64,000 nt of DNA from an uncultured Lachnospiraceae bacterium (GCA_910579685.1 CAJTVN010000015.1:1-64000); one strand, 5' to 3'; shown: positions 16,184-25,438, counted from the first letter of the stretch. The notes: generated by a model from the sequence alone, not told the origin. Numbers and translations: made by a program.

Positions 16184-17386
16184 TTATTCCTCTATTCTGA
16201 TGCGGCTGATAATGCCTGCCGCTTCCGCTTTTTCATTGAATTCCTTTTCGCTCATCTCATTCGTCACGAAAGCAAATTCTCCGGAAACGTCGGCCTCAAC
16301 CACCGAAACGCTTCCAAAAGCGGCGATTGCCTCCCTCTCCCTTTTCGCATCCACTCTCACAAAGAAGCGCCTTCTCATCCTTTCCATATCGGCAAGCGCT
16401 ACCTCCTGGTCATCCCAGAAACACATGATCACCTTTCCGATATGTCTCGCACAGTCCACCACGTCTGAAACCACGGCGCTGGCCGTTGGAAGTTTCCCCG
16501 CTCCTCTTCCGTAATACATGGAATCTCCAAGCATGTTTCCATGTACGCATACCGCATTGAAGACCCCGTTTACCATATAGAGGGGATGCTCCCTGCTGAT
16601 CAGGAAGGGCGCAACCATGGCGTAAAACCCGTCTTCCCCGTTCACGCTCTTTCCCAGAAGCTTGATGGTCTTTCCCATGGCTCTGGCATAGATAAAATCC
16701 GTCGCCGTGATTCCGGTAATGCCCTCTGTATAGATATTCTCAGCGCGCACATTCTTTCCGCTCATGAGACAGGAGAGAATGGCAATTTTACGGCAGGCGT
16801 CATGACCTTCCACGTCAGCCTCCGGATTTTTTTCCGCATATCCCTTTTCCTGCGCTTTTGCCAGAACATCGGCAAAATCAGCGCCTTCTTTTTCCATCTT
16901 TGATAAAATATAGTTTGTAGTTCCGTTTAAAATACCTGTTATGGCATCAATTTTTTCCGCAGTGAGCGAATAATTCAGCGGCCGGATGATAGGAATACCG
17001 CCTCCCACGCTCGCCTCAAACAGATAATTGCACTTATTTTCATGGGCAATCCGTATCAGCTCCGGCCCGTGGGCCGCCACAAGCTCCTTATTGGAGGTGC
17101 ACACGCTCTTTCCAGCCAGAAGGGCCCGCTTTGTAAAATCATATGCCGGACGCAGACCTCCCATAGTCTCGCACACAATCTGCACCTGTGGATCATCCAG
17201 AATCCGATTCACATCATGCACCACCTTGTCCTCATAGGGATCGCCCGGGAAATCCCGCAGATCAAGAATATACTTGATATTCAGCTCCTCGCCGGATTTC
17301 TTGTTGATCTCCTCCTTGTTCTTCTCAATTACCTCTACCACACCGCTTCCTACCGTGCCGTATCCCAAAACCGCTACCTGAATCAT
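16184..17386 (-). CDS. hom: Homoserine dehydrogenase
   Basis: 400 residues; reduces aspartate semialdehyde to homoserine with NAD(P)H. The N-terminal Rossmann fold MIQVAVLGYGTVGSGVVEVI, the catalytic region NYLFEASVGGGIPIIRPLNY with the ILNGTTNYIL loop, and GYAEKNPEADVEGHDACRK are all typical. A C-terminal ACT domain starts at about 325 (FFVRVDAKREREAIAAFGSV), so threonine feedback is likely. It lies 36 bases after the ACT regulator gene and 25 before the ApgM-like gene. Confidence 0.96.
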   Translation of the reverse strand: MIQVAVLGYGTVGSGVVEVIEKNKEEINKKSGEELNIKYILDLRDFPGDPYEDKVVHDVNRILDDPQVQIVCETMGGLRPAYDFTKRALLAGKSVCTSNKELVAAHGPELIRIAHENKCNYLFEASVGGGIPIIRPLNYSLTAEKIDAITGILNGTTNYILSKMEKEGADFADVLAKAQEKGYAEKNPEADVEGHDACRKIAILSCLMSGKNVRAENIYTEGITGITATDFIYARAMGKTIKLLGKSVNGEDGFYAMVAPFLISREHPLYMVNGVFNAVCVHGNMLGDSMYYGRGAGKLPTASAVVSDVVDCARHIGKVIMCFWDDQEVALADMERMRRRFFVRVDAKREREAIAAFGSVSVVEADVSGEFAFVTNEMSEKEFNEKAEAAGIISRIRIEE

Positions 17387-17422
17387 CTTGACAACTGTTC
17401 TCCTTTCCCTGTTCCTTCTCCT

Positions 17423-17860
17423 TTACTCCTTTGCCAGTATCTTCACGTTCCTGACGCCCTTCTGTCCCTCCATAACCTCCAGCATTTCCGATATGTTGCC
17501 GGTTGACGATAACACCTGAATGCTGAGGCTTAAGGAAGCCATCCCATTAATCGGAATACTCTGATGAATTGTCAGTATATTCGCTCCAAACTGTGCAATA
17601 ATCTTAAGCACATCAGACAAGAGACCCGGCTCATCCTCCATCTGCAGGCTGAGGGTAATCGTAGTCCCCTGGGAGTTCTCGTGAAATTCAAAAATATCCT
17701 CTTTGTATTTATAGAAAGAGCTGCGGCTGATGCCTGCCAGCTCCGCCGCATCGTTTATTGTATGTGCCTTACCGGTATCAAGAAGCTTTTTGGCCTCCAC
17801 CACTTTAAGGAGTACCTCCGGTACCGCCTGTTCTTTCACCACATAGTACCGTTTTCCCAT
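17423..17860 (-). CDS. ACT domain protein with helix-turn-helix (UPF0735/PheB type)
   Basis: 145 residues from an ATG at 17860 preceded by GAGAGGGTGAG; the upstream extension of the frame runs over the promoter and is not real. Residues 1-60 have a short helix-turn-helix-like segment (AHTINDAAELAGISRSSFYK), and residues 70-145 an ACT domain (LQMEDEPGLLSDVLKIIAQF, MASLSLSIQVLSSTGNISEM). This matches the PheB/UPF0735 family. It leads the hom-apgM-lysC operon. Its likely role is amino-acid-responsive control of that operon; this is inference. Confidence 0.88.
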   Translation of the reverse strand: MGKRYYVVKEQAVPEVLLKVVEAKKLLDTGKAHTINDAAELAGISRSSFYKYKEDIFEFHENSQGTTITLSLQMEDEPGLLSDVLKIIAQFGANILTIHQSIPINGMASLSLSIQVLSSTGNISEMLEVMEGQKGVRNVKILAKE

Positions 17861-17915
17861 ATTTCTCACCCTCTCCCGTCCTCCATTTAAAGACACTTGT
17901 TCGTCAACGAGAGAT

Positions 17916-17944
17916 ATTGTATCACAGGATGCGGGAGGATGCAA
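17916..17944 (-). promoter_or_regulatory. Promoter of the aspartate-pathway operon
   Basis: TTGCAT and TACAAT are 17 bases apart on the minus strand, about 55 bases ahead of the ACT gene. The leader is short, with no room for a lysine riboswitch. Confidence 0.7.
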
Positions 17945-18020
17945 GTTTTTTATCAGCATACCCGCCGCACGACCCTCATGCCGCTCCGCAGCAGACTTCC
18001 ATCTGCGGATCCTGCGCACA

Positions 18021-18054
18021 GAAAAACATGGGCAGATTTTTCTCTCTGCCCATG
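18021..18054 (-). terminator. Intrinsic terminator of the glgC-glgD operon
   Basis: CATGGGCAGA at 18045-18054 pairs with TCTGCCCATG at 18027-18036 on the minus strand, followed by TTTTTCTG. It lies 120 bases past the glgD stop. The gap between shows no credible gene. Confidence 0.8.
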
Positions 18055-18174
18055 CCATTATAATACTTTTTTTTAAAATTCAAAAGACTGTTTCTGTATT
18101 TTATCCGGCTGTTGGTCCAGTTCACCGGTTCCAGATACAGAGGGAGCACGTACTTTTCCAGCTCCATGCGCACT

Positions 18175-19317
18175 TTATACGGTCTGGAACTTTGCTATGT
18201 AAACAGGGAAGGTGTCCGTTCCCTTCATCTCTTTCCCGGCTGTGATGGTGACGTTCTTGTCCGTGATGAGATATTCCACATTGGCGCCGGCCTCAACCAC
18301 CGTGCCCTGCATCAGCACGCAGTTCTTAACCTTTGCTCCCTTTGCAATCTTCACACCCCTGAACAGAACGCTGTTTTCCACTTCGCCCTCGATCACGCAG
18401 CCGTCGGCAGCCATCACGTTCTGAACTTTTGCCCCTTCAATGTATCTTGTAGGGTTGTCATCGCGGATCTTTGTATAGATCGGAGCCCCTGAGAAGAGCG
18501 CATCCAGATTATAGTCGTCAAGAAGCTTCATGTTCTCGTCAAAATAGCTCTTCATGTCGCAGATTCTCGCCACATATCCGTCGTATTTGTAGGCATGCAC
18601 GTTCAGCTTGTTCAGCTGCGCAAGCAGCACGTCTCTCTCAAAGAACTGCTGTCCCCGCACAAAAGCCGTGTTGACCATATCGATCAGCAGTTCTCTCTCC
18701 ACCACATAAATGTTCATGGAGAAATTCTGTACGCCTGGCTCCTTGTCGTTCACATAGATCTTGGTGATCCTGCCGTCTTCAATGTCAAAGGTATAGTAAA
18801 AGCCCTTGTCATTTGCCTGGCTCTTTAACAGGCTCTCCGGAAGCTCCTGCTCGTTGTACGCCATCGTCACGTCCGCACCGCTTGCAATATGGGCGTCGAT
18901 CATTGCCCTGAAATCAAAATTCACCGCAAGGTTGGTGTCTGACATGACCACGTATTTTTCCTTCTGATCTCTCAGATTCTCAAGAATTCCCGCAAGCGCC
19001 TCCACGCGTCCCACATAGGGCTTGGATTCTTTCTCCGCAAAGGGAGGGAAAATGGTAAGGCCGCCGTTCTTACGCACCAGATCCCACTCGCGTCCGGAAT
19101 CCAGATGATCCATCAGAGAGTGATAGTTGTTGTTCACCATCACCGATACGTTGTTGATATCGCAATGCGCCATGCTGGATAAAACAAAGTCGATCAGACG
19201 ATAACGGCTGGCAAAGGGGATGGAAGCCATCAAACGTACATTCACCAGTTCCGGAACCAGCGAGTCATAGCTGTTTGGGAATATAATGCCCAGTGCACTT
19301 GTACTTGAATTTACCAT
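18175..19317 (-). CDS. glgD: GlgD, ADP-glucose pyrophosphorylase partner subunit
   Basis: 380 residues. Homologous to GlgC throughout (RYRLIDFVLSSMAHCDINNV; left-handed beta-helix repeats at 290-360, GAKVKNCVLMQGTVVEAGAN). The N-terminal nucleotide-binding motif GGxGxRL of GlgC is absent; the same place reads GIIFPNSYDSLVPELVNVRL. This is the usual GlgD pattern: a subunit with little or no activity of its own that forms a complex with GlgC in Firmicutes. Its ATG overlaps the glgC stop by seven bases, so the two subunits are translationally coupled. Confidence 0.94.
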   Translation of the reverse strand: MVNSSTSALGIIFPNSYDSLVPELVNVRLMASIPFASRYRLIDFVLSSMAHCDINNVSVMVNNNYHSLMDHLDSGREWDLVRKNGGLTIFPPFAEKESKPYVGRVEALAGILENLRDQKEKYVVMSDTNLAVNFDFRAMIDAHIASGADVTMAYNEQELPESLLKSQANDKGFYYTFDIEDGRITKIYVNDKEPGVQNFSMNIYVVERELLIDMVNTAFVRGQQFFERDVLLAQLNKLNVHAYKYDGYVARICDMKSYFDENMKLLDDYNLDALFSGAPIYTKIRDDNPTRYIEGAKVQNVMAADGCVIEGEVENSVLFRGVKIAKGAKVKNCVLMQGTVVEAGANVEYLITDKNVTITAGKEMKGTDTFPVYIAKFQTV

Positions 19318-20519
19318 TGTTCTTCACCGCCTTCCACATTTTTGTTTACCATGGCCTTAGGGCCGATCTTGGCATTGTCGCCTATGGTAACTCCCGAGCC
19401 AATGGTCGCAACGCCCTTCTCTTCCTCTGTGGGCATCGCTCCTACCACTGCGTTTTCTCCAATCGTTACATTCTCAGCCACGATGCAGTGTTTTACAACC
19501 GCACCCTCCTTGATCACGGTGCCGCCCATGACAACCGCATCCTCAACCACCGCGCCCTTTTCCACCTTGACGCCCGCAAAGAGAATGGAGTGCTTCACCG
19601 TACCTTTAATGCGGCAGCCGTCGGTGAGCATGGAATTCTCCACCTCAGCACCGGCGCTGATCTTATGGCCTGTCATGCCGCTGTTGCGGCTGTAGATCTT
19701 CCAGTCCTCGTCAAAGAGGTTGATTCCGCTCTTCTCCGGATCCAGAACCTCCATATTCGCCTCCCAGAGGGAAGAAATGGTTCCCACATCCTTCCAGTAG
19801 CCGTTAAAACGATAGGCATACATCTTGCGGCTGTCCCGAAGCAGATTCGGTATGATATTGTTTCCAAAGTCATTTTCGGATTCCGGATTCGCTTCGTCCT
19901 CCTCAAGGTACTGCTTCAAAATATCCCAGTTAAAGATATAAATGCCCATGGAAGCCAGGTTGGACTTGGGATTCTTGGGCTTCTCCTGGAATTCCGTGAT
20001 TCTGTCTGTCTCATCCGCCACCATCAGGCCGAAGCGGGAAGCCTCCTCCCAGGGAACCTCCATGACAGCCACGCTGAATTCGGCGCCCTTTTCCTTGTGG
20101 AATCTCAGGAAATCGCTGTAGTCCTGTTTGCAGATCTGGTCTCCGGAAAGAATGATGACATACTGCGGATCATACCTCTCAATGAACGAAATGTTCTGAT
20201 AGATCGCATTGGCAGTTCCCTTATACCAGTCGGATCCGCTCGCCTTCTGGTAAGGCGGAAGTACATGAACGCCGCCGTAAAGACGATCCAGATCCCAGGG
20301 CTGTCCGTTTCCGATATACTCGTTCAGCACAAGGGGCTGATACTGAGTCAGGATTCCTACCGTATCAATTCCTGAATTGACGCAGTTCGAGAGCGGAAAG
20401 TCGATAATACGATATTTGCCGCCGAAAGGAACTGCAGGTTTTGCAAGCGTCTCTGTCAGTGCGTACAGACGGGAACCCTGTCCGCCGGCAAGGAGCATTG
20501 CAATCATTTCTTTTGCCAT
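19311..20519 (-). CDS. glgC: Glucose-1-phosphate adenylyltransferase
   Basis: 402 residues; makes ADP-glucose for glycogen. The catalytic N-terminus MIAMLLAGGQGSRLYALTET, KPAVPFGGKYRIIDFPLSNC, the substrate motif FQEKPKNPKSN and the beta-helix C-terminus (GAVVKHCIVAENVTIGENAV) are all complete. GGAGG precedes the ATG. It forms an operon with glgD. The debranching enzyme glgX lies 12 kb away; glgA and glgB are not in this window. Confidence 0.97.
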   Translation of the reverse strand: MAKEMIAMLLAGGQGSRLYALTETLAKPAVPFGGKYRIIDFPLSNCVNSGIDTVGILTQYQPLVLNEYIGNGQPWDLDRLYGGVHVLPPYQKASGSDWYKGTANAIYQNISFIERYDPQYVIILSGDQICKQDYSDFLRFHKEKGAEFSVAVMEVPWEEASRFGLMVADETDRITEFQEKPKNPKSNLASMGIYIFNWDILKQYLEEDEANPESENDFGNNIIPNLLRDSRKMYAYRFNGYWKDVGTISSLWEANMEVLDPEKSGINLFDEDWKIYSRNSGMTGHKISAGAEVENSMLTDGCRIKGTVKHSILFAGVKVEKGAVVEDAVVMGGTVIKEGAVVKHCIVAENVTIGENAVVGAMPTEEEKGVATIGSGVTIGDNAKIGPKAMVNKNVEGGEEQW

Positions 20520-20553
20520 AATACTGCCCTCCTATTTTGTAGCCTTGTACAAA

Positions 20554-20559
20554 ATTATA
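20554..20559 (-). promoter_or_regulatory. -10 element for glgCD
   Basis: TATAAT on the minus strand 34 bases ahead of glgC, in a very AT-rich 90-base gap after gatB. The -35 match (TATCAT) is poor. A small hairpin, CCTA-TCATTTT-TAGG, lies over the -35 region. Confidence 0.4.
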
Positions 20560-20610
20560 CATTATTTTACCTAAAAATGATAGGTTTTTATAATTTTTTT
20601 TAGAAAAAAT

Positions 20611-22041
20611 CTACAGAAGTTCCTTCAGCAGCTGATTTACCATCCCCGGGTCAGCCTTTCCCTTCATAGCCTTCATGGTCTGCCCGACCAGGAAGCCGAT
20701 AGCCTTCTCCTTTCCGCCCCTGTAATCCGTCACGGACTGGGGATTGTCCGCAATCACTTTCTCCACGGCCCTTCGCAGGGCACTCTCGTCGTTTACCGTC
20801 TTAAGGCCCTTCTCCTCCACGTATTTCTCCGGATCAATGTCACTTTCAAACATTTCCTCAAAAACCTCCTTGGCCACGGAGCTGTTGACGGCCTTGGAAT
20901 CGGCAAGGGAGATCAGCTTTGCCAGGTGCTCCGGGGAAAAGCGGATATCCTCCGGATCCATCTCCTTTTCCTTCAGAAGGCGCAGCGTCTCCACCATGAG
21001 CCAGTTGGATACCTTCTTGGGCTGTGCTCCAAGGGCCACGGTGGCCTCAAAGAGATCCGCCATGCGCTTGGATGCAGTAATTATGTCAATATCATAATCC
21101 GGAAGATCAAATTCCCGCCGGTAGCGGGCCATTTTATCTTCCCGAAACTCCGGCTGTTTTGCCCGGACTTCGTCAAGAAACGCCTGATCCAGCACAACCG
21201 GCACCAGATCCGGATCCGGAAAATAGCGGTAGTCCTGTGCGTCCTCCTTGCTCCTCATGGCATAGGACTCTCCCTTCGCATCATCCCAGCGCCTGGTCTC
21301 CTGAATGACCTTCTGACCGGCCTCAAGCAGGTCAATCTGACGCTCCCTCTCCCCCTCAATAGCCCTGGCAATGGCCTTGAAGGAATTGAGGTTTTTCATC
21401 TCCGTTCTGGTTCCGAACCTCTCCTCTCCCGCTTCCCTGACGGAAAGGTTCACGTCCGCCCGCATGGATCCCTCCTGAAGCTTACAGTCCGAGGCTCCAA
21501 GGTACTGAATGGTCATGCGCAGCTTTTCCAGATAGGCGATTACCTCCTGCGCACTTCTCATGTCCGGCTCGGACACGATCTCTATGAGGGGCACGCCGGA
21601 GCGGTTATAGTCCACAAGGGAGCAGTCGTCCCACTCATCATGGATGAGCTTTCCCGCATCCTCCTCCATGTGGATCTCATGGATCCCCACAAGCTTCTTT
21701 CCGTTTTCCGTCTCGATCTCCACTTTTCCATTCCGGCAGATGGGCAGATACAGCTGAGAAATCTGGTAATTCTGCGGATTATCGGGATAAAAGTAGTTCT
21801 TACGGTCAAATTTGCAGTATTGGGTGATCTCGCAGTTTGTGGCAAGCCCTACAGCCACCGCATATTCCAGAACCCGCTTATTGAGCACGGGAAGCGATCC
21901 CGGCATCCCGGTGCAGACCGGGCAGGTATGGGTATTGGGCTCACCCCCGAAGGCCGTGGAGCAGCCACAGAAAATCTTTGTCTTCGTGGCAAGCTCCACG
22001 TGCACCTCGAGACCGATCACTGTTTCGTATTGCTTTTCCAT
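20611..22041 (-). CDS. gatB: Asp-tRNA(Asn)/Glu-tRNA(Gln) amidotransferase subunit B
   Basis: 476 residues. The kinase-like subunit that activates the mischarged aminoacyl-tRNA. YETVIGLEVHVELATKTKIF, CPVCTGMPGSLPVLNKRVLE and the C-terminal YqeY-like tail (KAIGFLVGQTMKAMKGKADP) are present. I use the ATG at 22041; it lies one base after the gatA stop, and the longer frame upstream is inside gatA. A GGAGG box within the end of gatA serves it. Confidence 0.97.
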   Translation of the reverse strand: MEKQYETVIGLEVHVELATKTKIFCGCSTAFGGEPNTHTCPVCTGMPGSLPVLNKRVLEYAVAVGLATNCEITQYCKFDRKNYFYPDNPQNYQISQLYLPICRNGKVEIETENGKKLVGIHEIHMEEDAGKLIHDEWDDCSLVDYNRSGVPLIEIVSEPDMRSAQEVIAYLEKLRMTIQYLGASDCKLQEGSMRADVNLSVREAGEERFGTRTEMKNLNSFKAIARAIEGERERQIDLLEAGQKVIQETRRWDDAKGESYAMRSKEDAQDYRYFPDPDLVPVVLDQAFLDEVRAKQPEFREDKMARYRREFDLPDYDIDIITASKRMADLFEATVALGAQPKKVSNWLMVETLRLLKEKEMDPEDIRFSPEHLAKLISLADSKAVNSSVAKEVFEEMFESDIDPEKYVEEKGLKTVNDESALRRAVEKVIADNPQSVTDYRGGKEKAIGFLVGQTMKAMKGKADPGMVNQLLKELL

Positions 22042-22042
22042 G

Positions 22043-23557
22043 TTACGCCTCCTTTCCTGCATCAGACCCGGCTTTGCCGCCGGATGCTCGGCCGCCCGCA
22101 TGTTCCATGGACCCCGCAAATTTGCCCCTTGCCTTTTCGTAGGTGTAAGCGGCCCGGATCAGCTTCTTCTCCTGGAAGCAGTCCCCGATCAGCTGCAGGC
22201 CGATGGGCAGGCCCCTGCTGTCAATTCCGCAGGGCACGGACAATCCCGGCAGCCCCGCAAGATTCACGGAAATCGTATAAATGTCTCCCAGATACATCTT
22301 GATGGGATCCGACAGGCTCTCCCCAAGTCTTGGCGCCGTGGTGGGAGCAACGGGGCCAAGGATCATGTCATATTTCGCAAAAGCGTTGTCAAAAGCCTTC
22401 TTGATCAGCGCCTTCACCCGCAATGCCTTCAGATAGTAGGCGTCATAATAACCGGAGCTTAACACAAAGCTTCCCAGCATGATTCTTCTCTTTACCTCGG
22501 GGCCAAAGCCCTCGGAGCGGGATTTCTTGTACATGTTGTGGAGTCCTCTGTAGCTTTCGGTGCGGTAGCCGTACTTGATACCGTCAAACCGTTCCAGATT
22601 GGAGCTTGCCTCCGCCGCCGCAATGGTATAATAGGCGGGAATCGCATACTCCACCAGGCTTAAGTCAAACTCCTCCACCAGGGCGCCCCTCTCTTCCAGC
22701 ACCTTCGCCGCACCGAGCACCGCCTCTTTTACCTCCAAATCCAGCCCTTCCCCGAAATAATCTCCGGGGATTCCGATCCGCAGTCCCTTTACGTCCTCCA
22801 CAAGAGCGCCTGTAAAGTCCGTATCGTCCCGCTTTATGGAGGTGGAGTCCTTCGGATCGTGAGAGGCAAGAATTTCCATGATTGTGGCGCAGTCCCTCAC
22901 ATCCTTACACAGCGGACCGATCTGGTCAAGGGATGAACCATATGCGATCAGGCCGTAGCGGGACACGGTTCCGTAGGTGGGCTTCATCCCCACCACGCCG
23001 CAGAAGGAGGCGGGCTGCCGGATGGATCCGCCCGTGTCAGAGCCAAGAGCATAGAAGCATTCCCCCGCCGCCACCGCCGCGGCGCTTCCCCCCGAGGAGC
23101 CGCCCGGAACATGTCCGGGGTTCCAGGGATTTTTCGTCTCGCCAAAGGCCGAAGTTTCCGTGGTGGAACCCATGGCAAACTCGTCCATGTTTGTCTTTCC
23201 AAGAATCACGGCTCCCGCCCGCTCCAGATTCAGGACCGCCTGGGCTGAATAAGCGGGAACAAAATTTCCCAGTATTCTGGAAGAACAGGTGGTGAGAAGC
23301 CCCCGGGTACACAGATTGTCCTTGATGGCGGCGGGAACGCCCGCAAGGGGACCGGTAAGAATTCCCTGATCAATCTTTTTCTGTATTTCCCGCGCCTTTG
23401 CAAGCGCTCCCTCTCTGTCCACTGTCACATAGCAGTTGTAAAGGCTCTCGCTCTCCTCAATCCGGGAAAGTGATGCCTCCACTGCCTGCATGACGGTCAC
23501 TTCCCCGTTTTTGATCGCCGCGCCGAGCTCTGCGGCGGTTTTGTCAAGTATACTCAT
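22043..23557 (-). CDS. gatA: Asp-tRNA(Asn)/Glu-tRNA(Gln) amidotransferase subunit A
   Basis: 504 residues, amidase-signature family glutaminase that provides ammonia to GatB. The catalytic Lys and the cis-Ser/Ser pair are in GVPAAIKDNLCT and PGGSSGGSAAAVAAGECFYA, with DTGGSIRQPASFCGVVG following. The start at 23557 (MSILDKTAAELG) is chosen because AGAAAGG lies just upstream; seven extra codons to 23578 would include that box. Confidence 0.97.
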   Translation of the reverse strand: MSILDKTAAELGAAIKNGEVTVMQAVEASLSRIEESESLYNCYVTVDREGALAKAREIQKKIDQGILTGPLAGVPAAIKDNLCTRGLLTTCSSRILGNFVPAYSAQAVLNLERAGAVILGKTNMDEFAMGSTTETSAFGETKNPWNPGHVPGGSSGGSAAAVAAGECFYALGSDTGGSIRQPASFCGVVGMKPTYGTVSRYGLIAYGSSLDQIGPLCKDVRDCATIMEILASHDPKDSTSIKRDDTDFTGALVEDVKGLRIGIPGDYFGEGLDLEVKEAVLGAAKVLEERGALVEEFDLSLVEYAIPAYYTIAAAEASSNLERFDGIKYGYRTESYRGLHNMYKKSRSEGFGPEVKRRIMLGSFVLSSGYYDAYYLKALRVKALIKKAFDNAFAKYDMILGPVAPTTAPRLGESLSDPIKMYLGDIYTISVNLAGLPGLSVPCGIDSRGLPIGLQLIGDCFQEKKLIRAAYTYEKARGKFAGSMEHAGGRASGGKAGSDAGKEA

Positions 23558-23591
23558 CTGATCTGATCCTTTCTGCATTAAAATTCATATT

Positions 23592-23885
23592 CTATTCGAA
23601 CGTCCTTGGCACCGCAAACATCCCGTTCTTTTCCTCGGGTGCGTTCTTAAGAATTGCTTCTCTCTCATCCCCATTAGTGACCACGTCCTCCCGGAACACA
23701 TTATTCACCGGAAACACATGGGACATGGGCTCCACTCCCCGGGTGTCAAGCTCGCCCAGCTTGTCAATGTAGTCCAGCATGCTTCCCATATCCTTCTTTG
23801 CCTGCTCCTTCTCCTCGTCCGTAAGCTCAAGCTTGGCAAGGATTCCTACATATTCGATAGTCTCGTCTGAAATTATATTTGCCAT
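23592..23885 (-). CDS. gatC: Asp-tRNA(Asn)/Glu-tRNA(Gln) amidotransferase subunit C
   Basis: 97 residues. The small subunit that stabilises GatA (ETIEYVGILAKLELTDEEKE, SMLDYIDKLGELDTRGVEPM, VFREDVVTNGDEREAILKNA). Length is typical. It leads the operon gatC-gatA-gatB, with AAAGGAA upstream. Confidence 0.95.
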   Translation of the reverse strand: MANIISDETIEYVGILAKLELTDEEKEQAKKDMGSMLDYIDKLGELDTRGVEPMSHVFPVNNVFREDVVTNGDEREAILKNAPEEKNGMFAVPRTFE

Positions 23886-23924
23886 TTATCTGATTCCTTT
23901 CTTCTGGTATGCTCTTCCAACGCT

Positions 23925-23956
23925 ACCCTCAGTGTACAAGGGGATACACTGAGGGT
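23925..23956 (-). promoter_or_regulatory. Stem-loop at the 5' end of the gatCAB transcript
   Basis: ACCCTCAGTGTA on one arm and TACACTGAGGGT on the other make a perfect 12-pair stem with an eight-base loop. It begins about ten bases after the predicted transcription start, so it would cap the mRNA. No T-run follows, so it is not an intrinsic terminator. It may protect the 5' end or be a duplex operator. Confidence 0.6.
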
Positions 23957-23966
23957 TTCCTGTACT

Positions 23967-23996
23967 ATTGTATCAACGTTACCGTTCGCACGTCAA
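23967..23996 (-). promoter_or_regulatory. Promoter of gatCAB
   Basis: TTGACG (23991-23996) and TACAAT (23967-23972) with 18-base spacing on the minus strand. Confidence 0.7.
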
Positions 23997-24018
23997 CCTA
24001 TAGGGCAAAATTCGCCGC

Positions 24019-24047
24019 TTTTCAGCCTCCCCATGATGTGATAAAAT
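24019..24047 (+). promoter_or_regulatory. Possible promoter of the lipase-like gene
   Basis: TTTTCA and TAAAAT with 17-base spacing, about 40 bases ahead of the ATG at 24086. The -35 is weak. Confidence 0.4.
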
Positions 24048-24085
24048 ATTGAAAAATCCATTTGCACAAAAAAGGAGCTGGTTTC

Positions 24086-25438
24086 ATGATTATTCTGCCG
24101 CATATTTTCATATTTCTTGTTGCCATCGGCAGCTTTTTGAGACGCATTTTTACAACCCCGGATGCGGCAATATACATAAATTTTACAGTGAGCGCCTGCC
24201 TGTTTCTCTACATCGCGGTAACGCTTTTCCTCCATATCATGCCCTGCCGTCTGAGATCTCCTCTTTCTCCCCGGCTGAAAATCATGTATGGCGGCAGAAA
24301 TATCCTGCGGTACTGTCTGTGGGGGATTCTGATTCAGTTTCCCTTTTATCTGGCCATGTATCTCGCAGACTGGCCTTCCCCCGACATAATAAGCGCCGTG
24401 GTCTTTTTTATGGACGGCGCCTTCTGCTTCCTGCATTTTTATCTGCTGGCCTTAAACGGATGCGTCAGGATTCTTTTCACCTGCAGAAGGCTGGGCATTG
24501 CAAAACGCGTTTTTATTGTTTTTACGCTCTGGATTCCCCTGTTTAACCTGTTTCTTCTGAAATATATGAGCCAGATGGCCAAGGAAGAATTTGATCAGGA
24601 AAACTGCCGTTTCGAGAACAGAAGGAACCGTGACGGCTCTCTGGCCTGCGCCACCCGTTATCCCATCCTCATGCTCCACGGCATCGGGTTCCGTGACCTG
24701 CGTTACTTTAATTACTGGGGCAGGATTCCCAAAGAGCTGGTAAAAAACGGTGCCATTGTCTACTACGGCCATCAGGAGGCCTGGGGAACCATTGAGGATA
24801 ATGCCCTGATCATAAAGAAAAAGCTGGAAGAGATCCTTCTGGAAAACCACTGTGACAAGGTAAACATCATCGCTCACTCCAAGGGAGGGCTGGATGCCAG
24901 GTATCTGATCAGCGGTCTTGGTATGGCGGAGCACGTGGCCTCTCTCACCACCGTCTCAACACCCCACCGCGGCTCGGAGCTTCTGAATATCCTGAACCGC
25001 CTTCCGGACAGCGTCTACCGTTTTATCGCCTCTCTTTTTGACAAAAGCTTTGCAAAATTCGGCGATATCCGCCCGGACTGCTACCATTCCAGCAAACAGC
25101 TCTCCCCTGAGTTCTGCCGGGAATTCAACGAAAAATATCCCGATGCCCCGGGCGTTTATTATCAGAGCTACGCCTCGATGGTAAAGCACACATTTGGAGA
25201 CGGCCTGCTCTCCATTCCCAATCTGCTCATGTTCCTTGCGGGCGCACCAAAAAATGACGGGCTGGTGACAGTCGACTCCGCCGTGTGGGGAAACTTCCGG
25301 GAAACCTTTATAAGCAGCGGAAGGCGGGGAATCTCCCACGGGGATATGATTGATTTAAAACGCGAGGATTACAGGGGATTTGACGTGCTGGAGGCTTATG
25401 TGAAGATCGTGTCGCAGCTTAAGGAGATGGGGTTTTAA
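24086..25438 (+). CDS. Membrane-anchored triacylglycerol lipase-like esterase
   Basis: 450 residues from the ATG at 24086, chosen because AAGGAG precedes it. About four hydrophobic segments fill residues 1-165 (MIILPHIFIFLVAIGSF; LWGILIQFPFYLAMYLADWP). An alpha/beta-hydrolase domain follows: YPILMLHGIGFRDLRYFNYW (oxyanion HG), IIAHSKGGLDARYLISG (nucleophile Ser in the HSKGG elbow), and candidate acid and histidine in NDGLVTVDSA and GISHGDMIDL. The catalytic triad therefore looks intact. The substrate is unknown; a membrane lipid or an ester near the membrane is likely. It is a single-gene unit with its own promoter and terminator. Confidence 0.85.
   Translation: MIILPHIFIFLVAIGSFLRRIFTTPDAAIYINFTVSACLFLYIAVTLFLHIMPCRLRSPLSPRLKIMYGGRNILRYCLWGILIQFPFYLAMYLADWPSPDIISAVVFFMDGAFCFLHFYLLALNGCVRILFTCRRLGIAKRVFIVFTLWIPLFNLFLLKYMSQMAKEEFDQENCRFENRRNRDGSLACATRYPILMLHGIGFRDLRYFNYWGRIPKELVKNGAIVYYGHQEAWGTIEDNALIIKKKLEEILLENHCDKVNIIAHSKGGLDARYLISGLGMAEHVASLTTVSTPHRGSELLNILNRLPDSVYRFIASLFDKSFAKFGDIRPDCYHSSKQLSPEFCREFNEKYPDAPGVYYQSYASMVKHTFGDGLLSIPNLLMFLAGAPKNDGLVTVDSAVWGNFRETFISSGRRGISHGDMIDLKREDYRGFDVLEAYVKIVSQLKEMGF

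Noticed and set aside
17976..18173. 65-codon minus-strand open frame after glgD
   Set aside because: No ribosome site, spans the glgD terminator hairpin and has no recognisable features.
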